DNA from: Methanobacterium sp.
Lineage (GTDB): Archaea; Methanobacteriota; Methanobacteria; Methanobacteriales; Methanobacteriaceae
Assembly (NCBI GenBank): GCA_030017655.1
Contig: JASEIM010000004.1
Coordinates: 10,429 to 74,428 of the forward strand
Direction of reading: 5' to 3'
DNA: 64,000 bases
Each line of letters opens with the position of its first letter. Positions within the stretch are counted from its first letter, which is position 1. The position numbers were made by a program, and so were the translations under genes. Positions 17,318 through 26,402 of this stretch are shown here, piece by piece. Under the pieces are notes generated by a model. It was given only the letters and a program-made list of their open reading frames with translations. It made no database searches and was not told where the DNA came from.

Positions 17318-18082
17318 ATGGCAAAAGAACAGCTTTATAAAAAGTTTGCAAGGTATTATGATAAAATATATGAAAAAACAGATTACCAAAAAGAAGCATA
17401 ATTTATAAAATGGGCAATTAAAACATTTAAAAGTAATCCTGGCAACGAACTTCTTGATGTAATCTGTGGAACAGGAGAACGTGCTTATTTTCCCAAAAAA
17501 TGAACTTAAAATCATTAATTGATATGAGGAAATGTTAAAAATAGCAAGGGAAAAATTACCGGATATTCCTTTTATTAAATGCTATATGAAAAAAATGGAT
17601 TTGGGCGTAATTCGATGTGTTAATCTGCATGTTCAGTGCAATAAATTACAATACAACTCTTGAAGAGTAAAAAATTACTCTAAATAAGTTTTACAATCAT
17701 TTAAAAGATGACGTGTCCTTATTTTCGATATGGTTTAAATAAAGAAAACTGGATTGAAGGAATTGTAAGTGTGGATACTGTAGTTGACAATGACTTTAAA
17801 CTGACAAACATGAAGGGTTTTCCGCGTCAAAATGATAAATTTTGACAGCTTGCGTGGATATGACAATCCCATTTAGAAAAAGATGTATTTAATTCAAGCT
17901 TTGTGTACTTGGTAAAAGAAGAGGGAGTTCTTGATTCGAGATTAATGAGCACAAATTAGGTGTTTTTGGAATGGGAGATGTCATTAACTTGGTTGAGGAA
18001 CATGTTTTTGAAGTCTTTATTTCTTCGGATTTTATAGATGAAGAGTGGCAAGTAGGAACCTGTTTTTGTTTGTGTGAAATAA
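17318..18082 (+). pseudogene. Decayed class I SAM-dependent methyltransferase
   Basis: Protein-like sequence runs in shifting frames from an ATG at 17318 (MAKEQLYKKFARYYDKIY) to a TAA at 18082 (reading PVFVCVK at the end). It includes an in-frame TAA after 27 codons, then a SAM-binding motif ELLDVICGTG, and later pieces such as EEMLKIAREKLPDIPFIK, a damaged TTLEE/NHLKDD segment, LNKENWIEGIVSVDTVVDND, and GDVINLVEEHVFEVF with DFIDEEWQVGT. At least five stops or frameshifts break it. The order matches ordinary class I methyltransferases of about 250 residues, so this is a dead gene, not a set of short ones. Confidence 0.85.
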
Positions 18083-18127
18083 GAAAAATATTTCAATTAT
18101 TTATGATATATCAAAACAGGGATTACT

Positions 18128-18457
18128 ATGAAAATAGCTGTTGCAACATCCAATGATAAAGATGTCGAACATTTTGGGAAAGCGCAGGAATTCATGATCT
18201 ATGAATTTGATGAAGAAAAAGTTGATTTTATTGAAAAAAGGGAATCACCTAAAATTAAGGGTGAAAAACATCAATGGAAAAAATCTCTAAATGTTATAGA
18301 AGACTGTGAAGTTGTTATATGTGCTCAAGCAGGGTTGAAAGGTAAATTTGGTCTTAAAAATGCAGGGATTAAACTTGTTGAAGATCAAGGAAGTGTGGAT
18401 GAAGTTATAGAAAGATATGTCAATCATTACAAGTTTATGAAAAAACCTCTATTTTGA
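18128..18457 (+). CDS. NifX/NifB-type FeMo-cofactor-binding domain protein
   Basis: 109 residues, one dinitrogenase iron-molybdenum cofactor domain: MKIAVATSNDKDVEHFGKAQ, a central strand IEDCEVVICAQAGLKGKFGL and a C-terminal NAGIKLVEDQGSVDEVI. Stand-alone members are common in methanogens and are thought to bind or carry Fe-S/Mo clusters. No other nif gene is next to it; its neighbours are a dead methyltransferase and a flavoprotein. Weak AGGGAT ribosome site. Confidence 0.85.
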   Translation: MKIAVATSNDKDVEHFGKAQEFMIYEFDEEKVDFIEKRESPKIKGEKHQWKKSLNVIEDCEVVICAQAGLKGKFGLKNAGIKLVEDQGSVDEVIERYVNHYKFMKKPLF

Positions 18458-18765
18458 TTTAAACAATGATATTGTATAATGAACCTTAAAATCTTAATTT
18501 AAACTTTAATTTTAATATACCATAACAGATAAGATGTAATAATTCTTATTTCTTTATTTATATCTACATTATAACTAAATTTTTGTTTTATACTCATTTA
18601 ATGTCCCTAATTACATATTATTTCTAATTAAATGATTTTTACAGCTTACAGAAAGTATTATATTATTTTTTAGTCTTATTAATTTATAATTAACTCTGAA
18701 ATTGCAAATAATTATATAATTGAATGATGTTATTAGTAACTATAATGGCATAAGGGAGGTTTAAA
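18458..18765. other. Intergenic AT-rich region with promoter
   Basis: 308 bases, very AT-rich, with no open frame of note. TTATATAA at about 18711 is a candidate TATA box for the FxLYD membrane protein downstream. Confidence 0.3.
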
Positions 18766-19644
18766 GTGAAACTAATTAATTATGTTTTAATTATATTTTT
18801 AGTCCTAGGGATTTTAGGTTTTTCAGGCATTGCTTTTGCACAGGATAGCATAAACTCTTCTGAAAGTATGCTGGATGTTAATCCCTCTGATGCTCTGGTT
18901 CAGGGGTTTGTTCCTGTACTTAAAGGTGGAAAGATATCTGGCGATGACATTGAAGCATTTATGGCTATGCCTCTGGAAGATAAAATATTCGTTATTGCAA
19001 TAGGTTTAGCATTGCTCATGTTTATAATCTGGTACACTTTAAAAGGCAAATATACGAGGCTTAGTTTAAGAATACCAATTATTTTTGCCTGGCTTTTACT
19101 GATATTTGTACCATTATACTGGCTTGGAAATATGATGTATTTTATTGTTGCAGTTATGGCCATATTGGTTGTTTTAATGACAACGTGGTACCATGAACAT
19201 GGCAGACACATGAGTAAAACTCGTCTAATAGGAGTTATAGGGGGAGTGTGTTTGCTGCTGGTTTTAGTGGTAGGTCTACCAGTATATTATTATTTCACTG
19301 CATCAGAAGATATTGCTGAAATAACAGTAGCTTCTAAAAATGCAAATTTGGAAATAGTTGACTATAAAGTTTATAGAAACACTTTTACAGGTTCAGATGT
19401 AAAATTTGAGGGTTATGTAAAAAATAGTGGAAGTAAAGCTGTAGAGTTTGTCCAGATAAATGTAACTGGATATGATGTGGCAGGAAACATTGTTACAAAT
19501 AAAACTACTTTTGTGGATGATAATACATTACTGGCAGGTAGTACTTCGCCCTTTGGTGAACTCTCATCATATTATGGAGGATATTTGGAAGACCCTCAAC
19601 AAAAGATAGTACGCATTAAATTAGAGGCATTTACAGATTTTTAG
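18766..19644 (+). CDS. Membrane protein with C-terminal FxLYD-type domain
   Basis: 292 residues, GTG start with a GGGAGG ribosome site. The order is signal peptide (cleavage after GIAFA, residue about 25), a short extracellular segment, four membrane helices (about 70-90, 100-120, 122-140, 155-180), and a C-terminal beta domain of about 105 residues outside the membrane. That domain contains LEIVDYKVYRNTFTGSDVKF, GYVKNSGSKAVEFVQI and GYDVAGNIV, the pattern of FxLYD/DUF3426-like folds that sit on cell surfaces. Function unknown. A clear terminator hairpin follows. Confidence 0.7.
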   Translation: MKLINYVLIIFLVLGILGFSGIAFAQDSINSSESMLDVNPSDALVQGFVPVLKGGKISGDDIEAFMAMPLEDKIFVIAIGLALLMFIIWYTLKGKYTRLSLRIPIIFAWLLLIFVPLYWLGNMMYFIVAVMAILVVLMTTWYHEHGRHMSKTRLIGVIGGVCLLLVLVVGLPVYYYFTASEDIAEITVASKNANLEIVDYKVYRNTFTGSDVKFEGYVKNSGSKAVEFVQINVTGYDVAGNIVTNKTTFVDDNTLLAGSTSPFGELSSYYGGYLEDPQQKIVRIKLEAFTDF

Positions 19645-19680
19645 AGCTTTTTAAGCTCTGATTTTTAATTTTTATTTTAA
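19643..19680 (+). terminator. Hairpin plus T-tract terminator
   Basis: AGAGCTT and AAGCTCT form a 7-base-pair stem with a 3-base loop (19643-19659), overlapping the stop codon and followed by ATTTTTAATTTTTATTTT. Confidence 0.7.
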
Positions 19681-19712
19681 AAAGGAAAAACAAGGAGGAT
19701 AGGAGGTTAATC

Positions 19713-20072
19713 ATGAAAAAAAGTATATTGGCCATAATAATGCTGTTAGTTGTTTCTATAAGTATATCTGGCTGTATAAGTTTAGATGATGGTGATTCTA
19801 CATCATCAGATGATCAATCCAGTGTTAATCAGCAATCCAGTTCGGATAAAACAACAACTAAAAGTTCCAGTTCAAGTTCATCTAAGAGAACCCAGTCAAA
19901 TACAAAGACATGCACAGAATGTGGTGGAAATGGTATCTGCTGGGGGTGTGGAGGAGACGGAGAAACTTCTCCAGATGGATATGAAATCTATGAGTGCATA
20001 GTATGTGAAGGAAGTGGCATTTGCCCTGCATGTTCTGGAACAGGAAGGATGTATACAAGTCAAAACGGGTAA
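19713..20072 (+). CDS. Lipoprotein with four DnaJ-type CxxCxGxG motifs
   Basis: 119 residues. The signal segment ends in a lipobox-like SISGC (Cys about residue 21), so the mature protein is probably lipid-anchored outside the cell. A low-complexity Ser/Thr/Gln linker follows. The C-terminus has four CxxCxGxG repeats (CTECGGNG, CWGCGGDG, CIVCEGSG, CPACSGTG), the exact motif of the zinc-binding domain of DnaJ, but with no J-domain. A double AGGAGG ribosome site precedes the ATG. A paralogue follows 90 bases downstream, and another is at 32727-33095. Function unknown; zinc binding or extracytoplasmic thiol chemistry is an inference. Confidence 0.8.
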   Translation: MKKSILAIIMLLVVSISISGCISLDDGDSTSSDDQSSVNQQSSSDKTTTKSSSSSSSKRTQSNTKTCTECGGNGICWGCGGDGETSPDGYEIYECIVCEGSGICPACSGTGRMYTSQNG

Positions 20073-20162
20073 TACACATTATTTTCTATTTTTTAATTTA
20101 ACAAAGCAAAAAAGTATTGTGTAACCACGCAATTTTATTGGAATCTGGGAGCTGGTTATATT

Positions 20163-20543
20163 ATGAAAAATGGCATTTTAGTAGTTTTTGTAGCCATTAT
20201 AGTGGCATCTTTAAGCATATCTGGATGTATAAGTTTAGGGGATGATACAAATACTTCAACTGTAAGCGATCAGCCTGATGATCAGAATACTGGTTCATCA
20301 AGTAAAAGTTCAAGCACTAAAAAAAGTTCTTCTTCAAGTTCCACTAAACAGAGCACTCAGTCACATACAGCAACATGCGATGAATGCGGTGGAAGCGGCA
20401 TATGTTCAAGTTGTGGAGGTACTGGAACAAGGCCGGTATTAGAAGTAACTGGGGACGATTATGAGTGCATAAAATGTGGGGGAAATGGTGTTTGTCCTGC
20501 ATGTGCTGGAACTGGTAGAATGTATACCGATCAAAACGGATAA
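20163..20543 (+). CDS. Lipoprotein with four DnaJ-type CxxCxGxG motifs, second copy
   Basis: 126 residues, a tandem paralogue of the preceding gene. It has a lipobox-like SISGC near residue 21, then a Ser/Thr/Lys-rich linker. Four zinc motifs follow in two pairs: CDECGGSG and CSSCGGTG, then CIKCGGNG and CPACAGTG. It ends GRMYTDQNG, matching GRMYTSQNG in its neighbour. The conserved cysteine part and divergent linker suggest that the zinc domain is the working part on a flexible tether. Confidence 0.8.
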   Translation: MKNGILVVFVAIIVASLSISGCISLGDDTNTSTVSDQPDDQNTGSSSKSSSTKKSSSSSSTKQSTQSHTATCDECGGSGICSSCGGTGTRPVLEVTGDDYECIKCGGNGVCPACAGTGRMYTDQNG

Positions 20544-21055
20544 TTAATACCAATTATTATTTTTTTGGAAAACTTTTAAAATTGAAGGAAATGCTAAGCT
20601 TGCAAAAATTGAAAATTTTTGTGCTCCGAAATCTTCGATTTGACAACATTTTCTGAACAATAAAAAATAAATCATAGATTTTTAAAGTTGAGAAAAACTT
20701 CGGTTTTTCGAACCTTAAAATTTATCAATAGATAAATTTTAAAGTATAAATAGCAGCGATTACTAAACAATAGATATACCTTTGGGCGGATTTTTAAATT
20801 TAATTTAAACTAAAATTTTTAATTTAACATTGATGAAACTTAACTTTTAATCAGTGTTTAAATTTATTGAATTCTTCAATATATTTATAAACCATAAATT
20901 AGATTGTATAATAAGTAATTTTTAAATTAAGTTTCATTAATTTAATGGTTTTATGGAGCTTCTATTGGAGGTTCTTTTTTGCTTTTAAAATTAAAGGCAG
21001 TATTCTTGATAAAAATGAATTAGGAACTATATTAAATTGATAAAGGTGATTAAAT
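20544..21055. other. Intergenic region: hairpin array, then promoter of the S3Ae run
   Basis: The first 200 bases hold hairpin array C. From 20760 on the sequence is AT-rich, with a TATA-like ATATTTATAAAC at about 20880 that could start the ribosomal-protein operon. No gene seen. Confidence 0.5.
20595..20742. repeat. Hairpin array C
   Basis: Stem-loops CAAAAATT/AATTTTTG (20603-20621), AAATC/GATTT (20629-20641), GAAAAAC/GTTTTTC with TTCG loop (20692-20709) and an 11-base-pair TTAAAATTTAT/ATAAATTTTAA (20715-20742). About 80 bases of it match array A at 9190-9270 in inverted orientation. Confidence 0.75.
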
Positions 21056-21643
21056 ATGGCTAAAGCAAGACGTAGAAGAGTAAGAGATACGTGGAAAGAG
21101 AAAAAATGGTATAAGATTATGACTCCAACAGAATTTGGAGATGCTGAAATAGGAACAACTCCTTCAAGGGATCCTGATATGCTCTTAAAAAGAAGGGTTG
21201 AATCATCAATGAGAGAATTAACAGGTGATTTCTCCAAACAATATGTTAAACTCTACTTCCAGATAAACAATGTTGCAGGAGATACAGCAAACACCAAGTT
21301 TGTTGGGCATCATGTAACAACAGATTATGTTAGAAGCATGATCAGAAGAGGAACAAGTAGAATAGATGCAATTACAGATGTTAAAACCAAAGAAGGTTAC
21401 ACAGTTAATGTTCATATCCTTGCTATAACTGTTAAAAGGGCAAAATCATCCCAGCAGAAATTTATAAGAGAAACCATGGGCAGATTAATCGAAGAAGCAG
21501 TAGAAGGAAAGACTTTTCCAGAACTTGTTGAAGCAGTAGTGTCTGGAAAAATGGCATCAAGCATATATCACGAAACAAAGAAGATATATCCTTTAAAGAG
21601 AGTTGAAATTATTAAAACTCGAGTAGTAGAAGAACCAAAATAG
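21056..21643 (+). CDS. rps3ae: 30S ribosomal protein S3Ae
   Basis: 195 residues, archaeal/eukaryotic small-subunit protein (eS1). Basic start MAKARRRRVRDTWKEKKWYK, then the conserved GDAEIGTTPSRDPDML, GHHVTTDYVRSMIRRGTSR and a C-terminal LKRVEIIKTRVVEEPK. Length is typical. GGTGAT ribosome site 5 bases before the ATG. It heads a plus-strand run (DUF92, apgM, glmM, glmU-like). Confidence 0.96.
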   Translation: MAKARRRRVRDTWKEKKWYKIMTPTEFGDAEIGTTPSRDPDMLLKRRVESSMRELTGDFSKQYVKLYFQINNVAGDTANTKFVGHHVTTDYVRSMIRRGTSRIDAITDVKTKEGYTVNVHILAITVKRAKSSQQKFIRETMGRLIEEAVEGKTFPELVEAVVSGKMASSIYHETKKIYPLKRVEIIKTRVVEEPK

Positions 21644-21678
21644 TCAGCTACTAAAAAACTTTCATGTCTGGGAGATAA

Positions 21679-22356
21679 ATGATAATCTGGGAATATGTGA
21701 TCCTTGTAGTGATCATAGGGCTTGTAACTTACATTAGAGGGGCCCTTGATCTTTATGGATCCATTTTCATGATTATAATGGGCATAATAATTATTTTTAC
21801 AGCCGGAATTAACTGGCTTCTTTTAATATTTGTTTTTCTGCTTCTCAGTTTACTGTGCACAAAATATAAACATCAATACAAGAAAGAAATCGGCGTTTAT
21901 GAAGGAACAAGAAGTATAAAGAACGTAATTTCAAATGGTATAGTTCCTTTTGTCATGGCAGCGTTTGGTAATTACGCAGGTTTTGTTGGTTCTATAGCTG
22001 TTGCTACTGCAGATACTTTAGCAAGCGAAGTAGGGGTTGTTGATAAAGCTCCCCGTCTTATAACTAATTTTAAAAAAGTCGCTCCAGGAACAGATGGTGG
22101 AGTTTCTCCACTTGGATCTGCAGCAGGTGTTGTTGGGGCGGGAATTATAGGAGTTTTTGCCTATCTTTTGGGAATAGCTCCTGATCCTTTTAAAGCAATA
22201 GAAATTGCAGTTATTTCAGGAACTCTGGGATGTTTTATTGATAGTATTCTGGGAGCTCTGTTAGAATCAAGAAATTATATTACTAATGAACATGTAAATC
22301 TTTTTGCAACAATATCTGGGGCAATTTTAGGAAATGCTATGGTACTAATGTTATAA
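21679..22356 (+). CDS. DUF92 integral membrane protein (VTE6-like)
   Basis: 225 residues with about six membrane helices. Family features: GAFGNYAGFVGSIAVATADTLASE-type segment (here FGNYAGFVGSIAVATADTLA), then APGTDGGVSPLGSAAG and a late GCFIDSILGALLE. DUF92 includes plant VTE6, a phytyl-phosphate kinase, so a prenyl-phosphate kinase or related activity in lipid or quinone-like metabolism is possible here; this is family knowledge, not proof. GGGAGAT ribosome site. Confidence 0.85.
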   Translation: MIIWEYVILVVIIGLVTYIRGALDLYGSIFMIIMGIIIIFTAGINWLLLIFVFLLLSLLCTKYKHQYKKEIGVYEGTRSIKNVISNGIVPFVMAAFGNYAGFVGSIAVATADTLASEVGVVDKAPRLITNFKKVAPGTDGGVSPLGSAAGVVGAGIIGVFAYLLGIAPDPFKAIEIAVISGTLGCFIDSILGALLESRNYITNEHVNLFATISGAILGNAMVLML

Positions 22357-22392
22357 TAAAATGATGAATGAATCTTTTAGTCAGGTGATAAT

Positions 22393-23628
22393 GTGAAAGG
22401 AATCATAATGATAATAGATGGGATGGCGGACCGTCCACTAAAGGAGCTTGGATACAGAACTCCTCTCGAAGCTGCAGACACACCAAATATGGATAAATTA
22501 GCTGAAATGGGCATAAATGGGATTATGGATCCGATAAGTCCAGGAATAAGGGCAGGAAGTGATACCTCACATATTTCAATACTTGGATATGACCCATATG
22601 AAGTTTATACTGGTAGAGGTCCATTTGAAGCAGCAGGAATTGGTGTGGAGGTCATAGCCGGCGATATAGCATTCAGATGTAATTTTTCAACTCAAAATGA
22701 AAAAGGCATTATCACAGATAGGAGAGCCGGAAGAATCAGAGAAGGAACAGAAGAGATAGCTGAATCCATTAATTCCATGAAATTAGAAGGTTTTGAAGAT
22801 GTTGAAATAATTTTTAAAGAATCTACAGGTCACAGAGCAGTACTTGTACTTAGAGGAAGAGGATTGTCTGATAAAGTGTCTGATTCTGATCCAAAACATG
22901 ATGGAAAACCCCCTAAGAAAGTTATTCCTCTGGATAATTCTCCGGAAGCAGTTAAAACTGCCAATATTCTAAATAAATTCGTTGAAAAGTCCTATGATAT
23001 TTTAAAGGATCATCCAGTTAACATTAAAAGAATAAATAAAGGAGAAAATCCAGCAAATGTAATATTACCAAGAGGTGTTGGGGCAGTCCCAAATGTTCCA
23101 CCATTTAATGAGAAATATGGACTCAAATCTGCATGTATAGCAGAAACTGGTCTTATAAAAGGAATTGGGAAAATAGCTGGAATGGATTTGATCGATGTTG
23201 AAGGGGCAACTGGCGGAATAGATACAGACCTTGAAAGCATTACTAAAGGCATTTTAGATACAGCAAATAGCAATGATTATGATTTTATCCTTATTAACAT
23301 AGATGGAGCAGATGAAGCTGGCCACGATGGAGAAATGAGAGAAAAATTAAAATTTATTGAGAAAGTAGACTCGGTAATAGGCGAAATAATGAAAATAGAT
23401 GATATTTACTTTATTTTAACCGCAGATCACGCAACACCAATTTCTATAATGGATCATACCGGAGATCCAGTGCCCATTATAATAAAAGGACCTGAAATTA
23501 GAGTTGATGAGGTCAATAAGTTCAATGAAAGAGCAGCAGCATCCGGAGGTCTCTGCAGAATAAGAGGGGCGGATGTGATGAATATTTTAATGGATCTGAT
23601 GAATAAATCTGAAAAATTTGGAGCTTAA
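22393..23628 (+). CDS. apgM: 2,3-bisphosphoglycerate-independent phosphoglycerate mutase (archaeal)
   Basis: 411 residues. It interconverts 3- and 2-phosphoglycerate in gluconeogenesis/glycolysis. Alkaline-phosphatase fold landmarks: IMIIDGMADRPLKELG with the first metal Asp, the catalytic Ser in SDTSHISILGYDP, the KHDGKPPK area, DGADEAGHDGE and LTADHATP for metals. GTG start with GGTGAT. It lies in a run with glmM and a glmU-like gene. Confidence 0.95.
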   Translation: MKGIIMIIDGMADRPLKELGYRTPLEAADTPNMDKLAEMGINGIMDPISPGIRAGSDTSHISILGYDPYEVYTGRGPFEAAGIGVEVIAGDIAFRCNFSTQNEKGIITDRRAGRIREGTEEIAESINSMKLEGFEDVEIIFKESTGHRAVLVLRGRGLSDKVSDSDPKHDGKPPKKVIPLDNSPEAVKTANILNKFVEKSYDILKDHPVNIKRINKGENPANVILPRGVGAVPNVPPFNEKYGLKSACIAETGLIKGIGKIAGMDLIDVEGATGGIDTDLESITKGILDTANSNDYDFILINIDGADEAGHDGEMREKLKFIEKVDSVIGEIMKIDDIYFILTADHATPISIMDHTGDPVPIIIKGPEIRVDEVNKFNERAAASGGLCRIRGADVMNILMDLMNKSEKFGA

Positions 23629-23649
23629 AAATAGAACACGGTGCATAAT

Positions 23650-25005
23650 ATGGATGAAATGGTTCCAAAGCTATTCGGTACATCTGGTATCAGGGGCAAA
23701 ATAGACGAAGAAATAACTTTGGATTTAATAACTGATATTGGAATGGCAGCAGCCACATATGTTGGTGGTAAAGGCCGTAAAATAGTAATAGGGTATGATA
23801 CAAGAACTTCAAATAAAATGGTCGAAAATGCGATAACTGCAGGGATTGTTAAATGTGGATCTGATGTAATACGTCTGGGAATAGTTCCAACACCTCTTGT
23901 TGGATATGCAGCCATGAAACTAAAAGCAGATCTTGGAATTATGATAACAGCATCCCATAATCCTCCAGAATATAATGGAATTAAGCTATGGAATCCTACA
24001 GGAATGGCCTACACCCAGGATCAGGAAAGAACAATAGAAAAAATAGTTCATGAAAAAAGCTTTCAAAAGGCTTCCTGGGAAAATATAGGTAATATTGAAG
24101 ATAACGACAGCATTATTCATGATTATATGAATGATTTGCTTAATAATGTGGAAATAACTGGAAATCTCAGGGTAATTGTAGATTGTGCAAATGGTGCTGG
24201 TTCATATGTATCTCCAATGGTAATTAGGAAGGCTGGCTGTGAAGTTATAACTTTGAATTGTCAGCCAGACGGATATTTCCCGGGCAGAATGCCCGAACCA
24301 TCACCTGCAAATCTTTCTGAACTTATGAAAGTTGTTAAGGCAACAGGTGCAGATCTTGGAATTGCACATGATGGAGATGCAGATAGAATGGTTGCAATCG
24401 ATGAAAATGGAATTATGGCGGATTTTGACAAACTTTTAGCCCTTATATCCAGTAAAATTGGCGGAAAAATTGTTACAACTGTTGATGCATCATTTGGTAT
24501 TGATAAATGCATGGAAAAAGTAGGTGGGGAAGTTATACGTACCAAAGTTGGGGATGTACATGTTGCGGAAGTAATAGTAGAATCTAATGCCTCATTTGGA
24601 GGAGAACCTTCAGGCACATGGTTACATCCTGATTTCTGCATGTGTCCTGATGGAATACTTTCAGCTCTTAAAATTATAGAAATTGTAGAAAAAAATGGGC
24701 CACTTTCTAAGCTTCTTGATGAAATACCAAGCTATCCTACAATAAGGGAAAAAATAAAATGTGAAAACATACAGAAAACATTGATAATGGAAAAAGTTAA
24801 GGAAGAGCTTCCAGATTATTTTGATGATGTAAGTGATGTGAACTTCATAGATGGAGTTAGAATATCAATGAAAGATGGAAGCTGGGTTCTAATAAGGCCC
24901 TCAGGCACAGAAGCATACATTAGAATTACTTTAGAGGGTAAAAATATGGAAAAAGCTGAAAAAATCAGAGATATATCCAGAAGGTTCATAGAGGGAATTT
25001 TATGA
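23650..25005 (+). CDS. glmM: Phosphoglucosamine mutase
   Basis: About 451 residues of the alpha-D-phosphohexomutase family. It starts MDEMVPKLFGTSGIRG, has the phosphoserine loop TASHNPPEYNG (around residue 95), the Mg loop DGDADRM, sugar-specificity GGEPSGTW and the phosphate-binding RPSGTEAYIR. Archaeal GlmM makes glucosamine-1-phosphate for UDP-GlcNAc, needed for pseudomurein and glycans. A GTG at 23641 in frame is a less likely start. The last four bases overlap the next gene (ATGA), so the two are translationally coupled. Confidence 0.93.
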   Translation: MDEMVPKLFGTSGIRGKIDEEITLDLITDIGMAAATYVGGKGRKIVIGYDTRTSNKMVENAITAGIVKCGSDVIRLGIVPTPLVGYAAMKLKADLGIMITASHNPPEYNGIKLWNPTGMAYTQDQERTIEKIVHEKSFQKASWENIGNIEDNDSIIHDYMNDLLNNVEITGNLRVIVDCANGAGSYVSPMVIRKAGCEVITLNCQPDGYFPGRMPEPSPANLSELMKVVKATGADLGIAHDGDADRMVAIDENGIMADFDKLLALISSKIGGKIVTTVDASFGIDKCMEKVGGEVIRTKVGDVHVAEVIVESNASFGGEPSGTWLHPDFCMCPDGILSALKIIEIVEKNGPLSKLLDEIPSYPTIREKIKCENIQKTLIMEKVKEELPDYFDDVSDVNFIDGVRISMKDGSWVLIRPSGTEAYIRITLEGKNMEKAEKIRDISRRFIEGIL

Positions 25006-26273
25006 AGGGAGTATTGCTTACAGCAGGTGAAGGCACAAGAATGCGCCCATTGACTTTAACAAGACCAAAAACAATGTTGCGGGTTGGTGGAAAACCAATA
25101 CTCCAATACAATTTAGAAGCACTCAGGGATGCCGGTATTAAAGACATAATAATGGTTGTAGGTTACAAAAAAGAAGTAATTATGGATTATTTTGGTGATG
25201 GCTCGTCATTTGGAGTTAATGTTACGTATGTAACTCAAGAGGAAAGGCTTGGAACTGCACATGCTATAAATTATGTTAAAGATGAAATTAATAATGCATT
25301 TGTAGTGTTAAATGGTGATATAATAGTTGATTCAATACTTATTCGTAAATTAGTTGCAAAATTTGAAGCTAATAATGCATCATCGGTTCTCATGCTAACT
25401 GAAGTTGAAGATCCTTCCTCATTTGGAGTTGTGGAGATAGAAGACGATAAAATCAGGAATATTGTTGAAAAACCCGCTCTTGAAGAAGCACCAAGCAATC
25501 TTATTAATGCCGGCATATATCTTTTTGATAAAGTCATTTTTGATGCTATCAGCAAGACAGAAAAGTCTGAAAGAGGAGAATATGAAATAACAGATTCTCT
25601 TAAGATACAGATGAGTGAAGATAAGGCAGTTTTAGGTCTTAAATCTGACAGTAAATGGATAGATGTTGGAAGGCCATGGGAACTTCTAAATGTAAATGAA
25701 CACTTTATAAATGAAATAGAAGAGAAAATCGAGGGTGAAATTGAAGAAGGAGTTACTATCCACGGCCCAATAGTTCTGGGAAAGAACAGCATTATCAGAT
25801 CTGGAACTTACATATTCGGACCAGTTTATATTGGAGAAGGCTGTGATATAGGCCCTAATTCTTATTTACGTAAATTTACTTATCTTGGAAATAATGTAAA
25901 TGTAGGAAATGCAGTTGAAATTAAAAATTCAATTATAATGGATGGAACAAATGTTAACCACCTTTCATACGTTGGAGATTCAGTAATTGGCGAAAACTGT
26001 AACATTGCTGCTGGAACCAATATTGCAAATCTACGTTTTGATAACCAGAATGTTAAAATGAACATTAAAGGAGAAATTTGTGATTGTGGAGTGAGAAAGC
26101 TTGGTTCCATATTTGGGGACAATGTTAAAACAGGTATAAACTCAAGTTTTAATCCTGGCGTGAAAGTGGGTATAAACTCAGCGATAGGCTCTGGAACAAT
26201 AATTTATAAAGATATCCCTTCTGATACACTTGTTCTGGTAGTACAAGAACATATGATTAAAAAAAAACAATAA
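25002..26273 (+). CDS. glmU: GlmU-like bifunctional sugar-1-phosphate nucleotidylyltransferase/acetyltransferase
   Basis: 423 residues. The N-terminal nucleotidyltransferase (1-230) has LTAGEGTRMRPLTLTRPK, LNGDIIVD and IDVGRPWELL. The C-terminal left-handed beta-helix (about 250-420) is built of hexapeptide repeats, as in archaeal ST0452-type enzymes that both acetylate glucosamine-1-phosphate and make UDP-GlcNAc. Coupling to glmM by ATGA overlap supports this function over a plain glucose-1-phosphate thymidylyltransferase. The symbol is by analogy with bacteria. Confidence 0.9.
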   Translation: MKGVLLTAGEGTRMRPLTLTRPKTMLRVGGKPILQYNLEALRDAGIKDIIMVVGYKKEVIMDYFGDGSSFGVNVTYVTQEERLGTAHAINYVKDEINNAFVVLNGDIIVDSILIRKLVAKFEANNASSVLMLTEVEDPSSFGVVEIEDDKIRNIVEKPALEEAPSNLINAGIYLFDKVIFDAISKTEKSERGEYEITDSLKIQMSEDKAVLGLKSDSKWIDVGRPWELLNVNEHFINEIEEKIEGEIEEGVTIHGPIVLGKNSIIRSGTYIFGPVYIGEGCDIGPNSYLRKFTYLGNNVNVGNAVEIKNSIIMDGTNVNHLSYVGDSVIGENCNIAAGTNIANLRFDNQNVKMNIKGEICDCGVRKLGSIFGDNVKTGINSSFNPGVKVGINSAIGSGTIIYKDIPSDTLVLVVQEHMIKKKQ

Positions 26274-26402
26274 ATAATTTATTTTTAACCAGTAATCTCT
26301 TTATTTAGGAAAAAAATTATTTAAAAAGTTTGATTTGCTGAATTTATTGATTCTGATAATATATTTTAATTCTGGATTTCAATTAATTTATGGAGAATTA
26401 AA

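Noticed and set aside
17971..18156. 61-codon open frame beginning GDVINLVEEH
   Set aside because: It is the 3' part of the decayed methyltransferase, continuing past the true end in the wrong frame, not a separate gene.
18128..18457. A nitrogen fixation locus around the NifX-like gene
   Set aside because: No nifH, nifD, nifK or nifB is nearby; single-domain NifX-like proteins occur in many non-fixing methanogens.
25271..25792. 173-codon open frame antisense to the glmU-like gene
   Set aside because: Reverse-frame shadow of a well-supported gene; Ser/Ile-rich with no domain or ribosome site.
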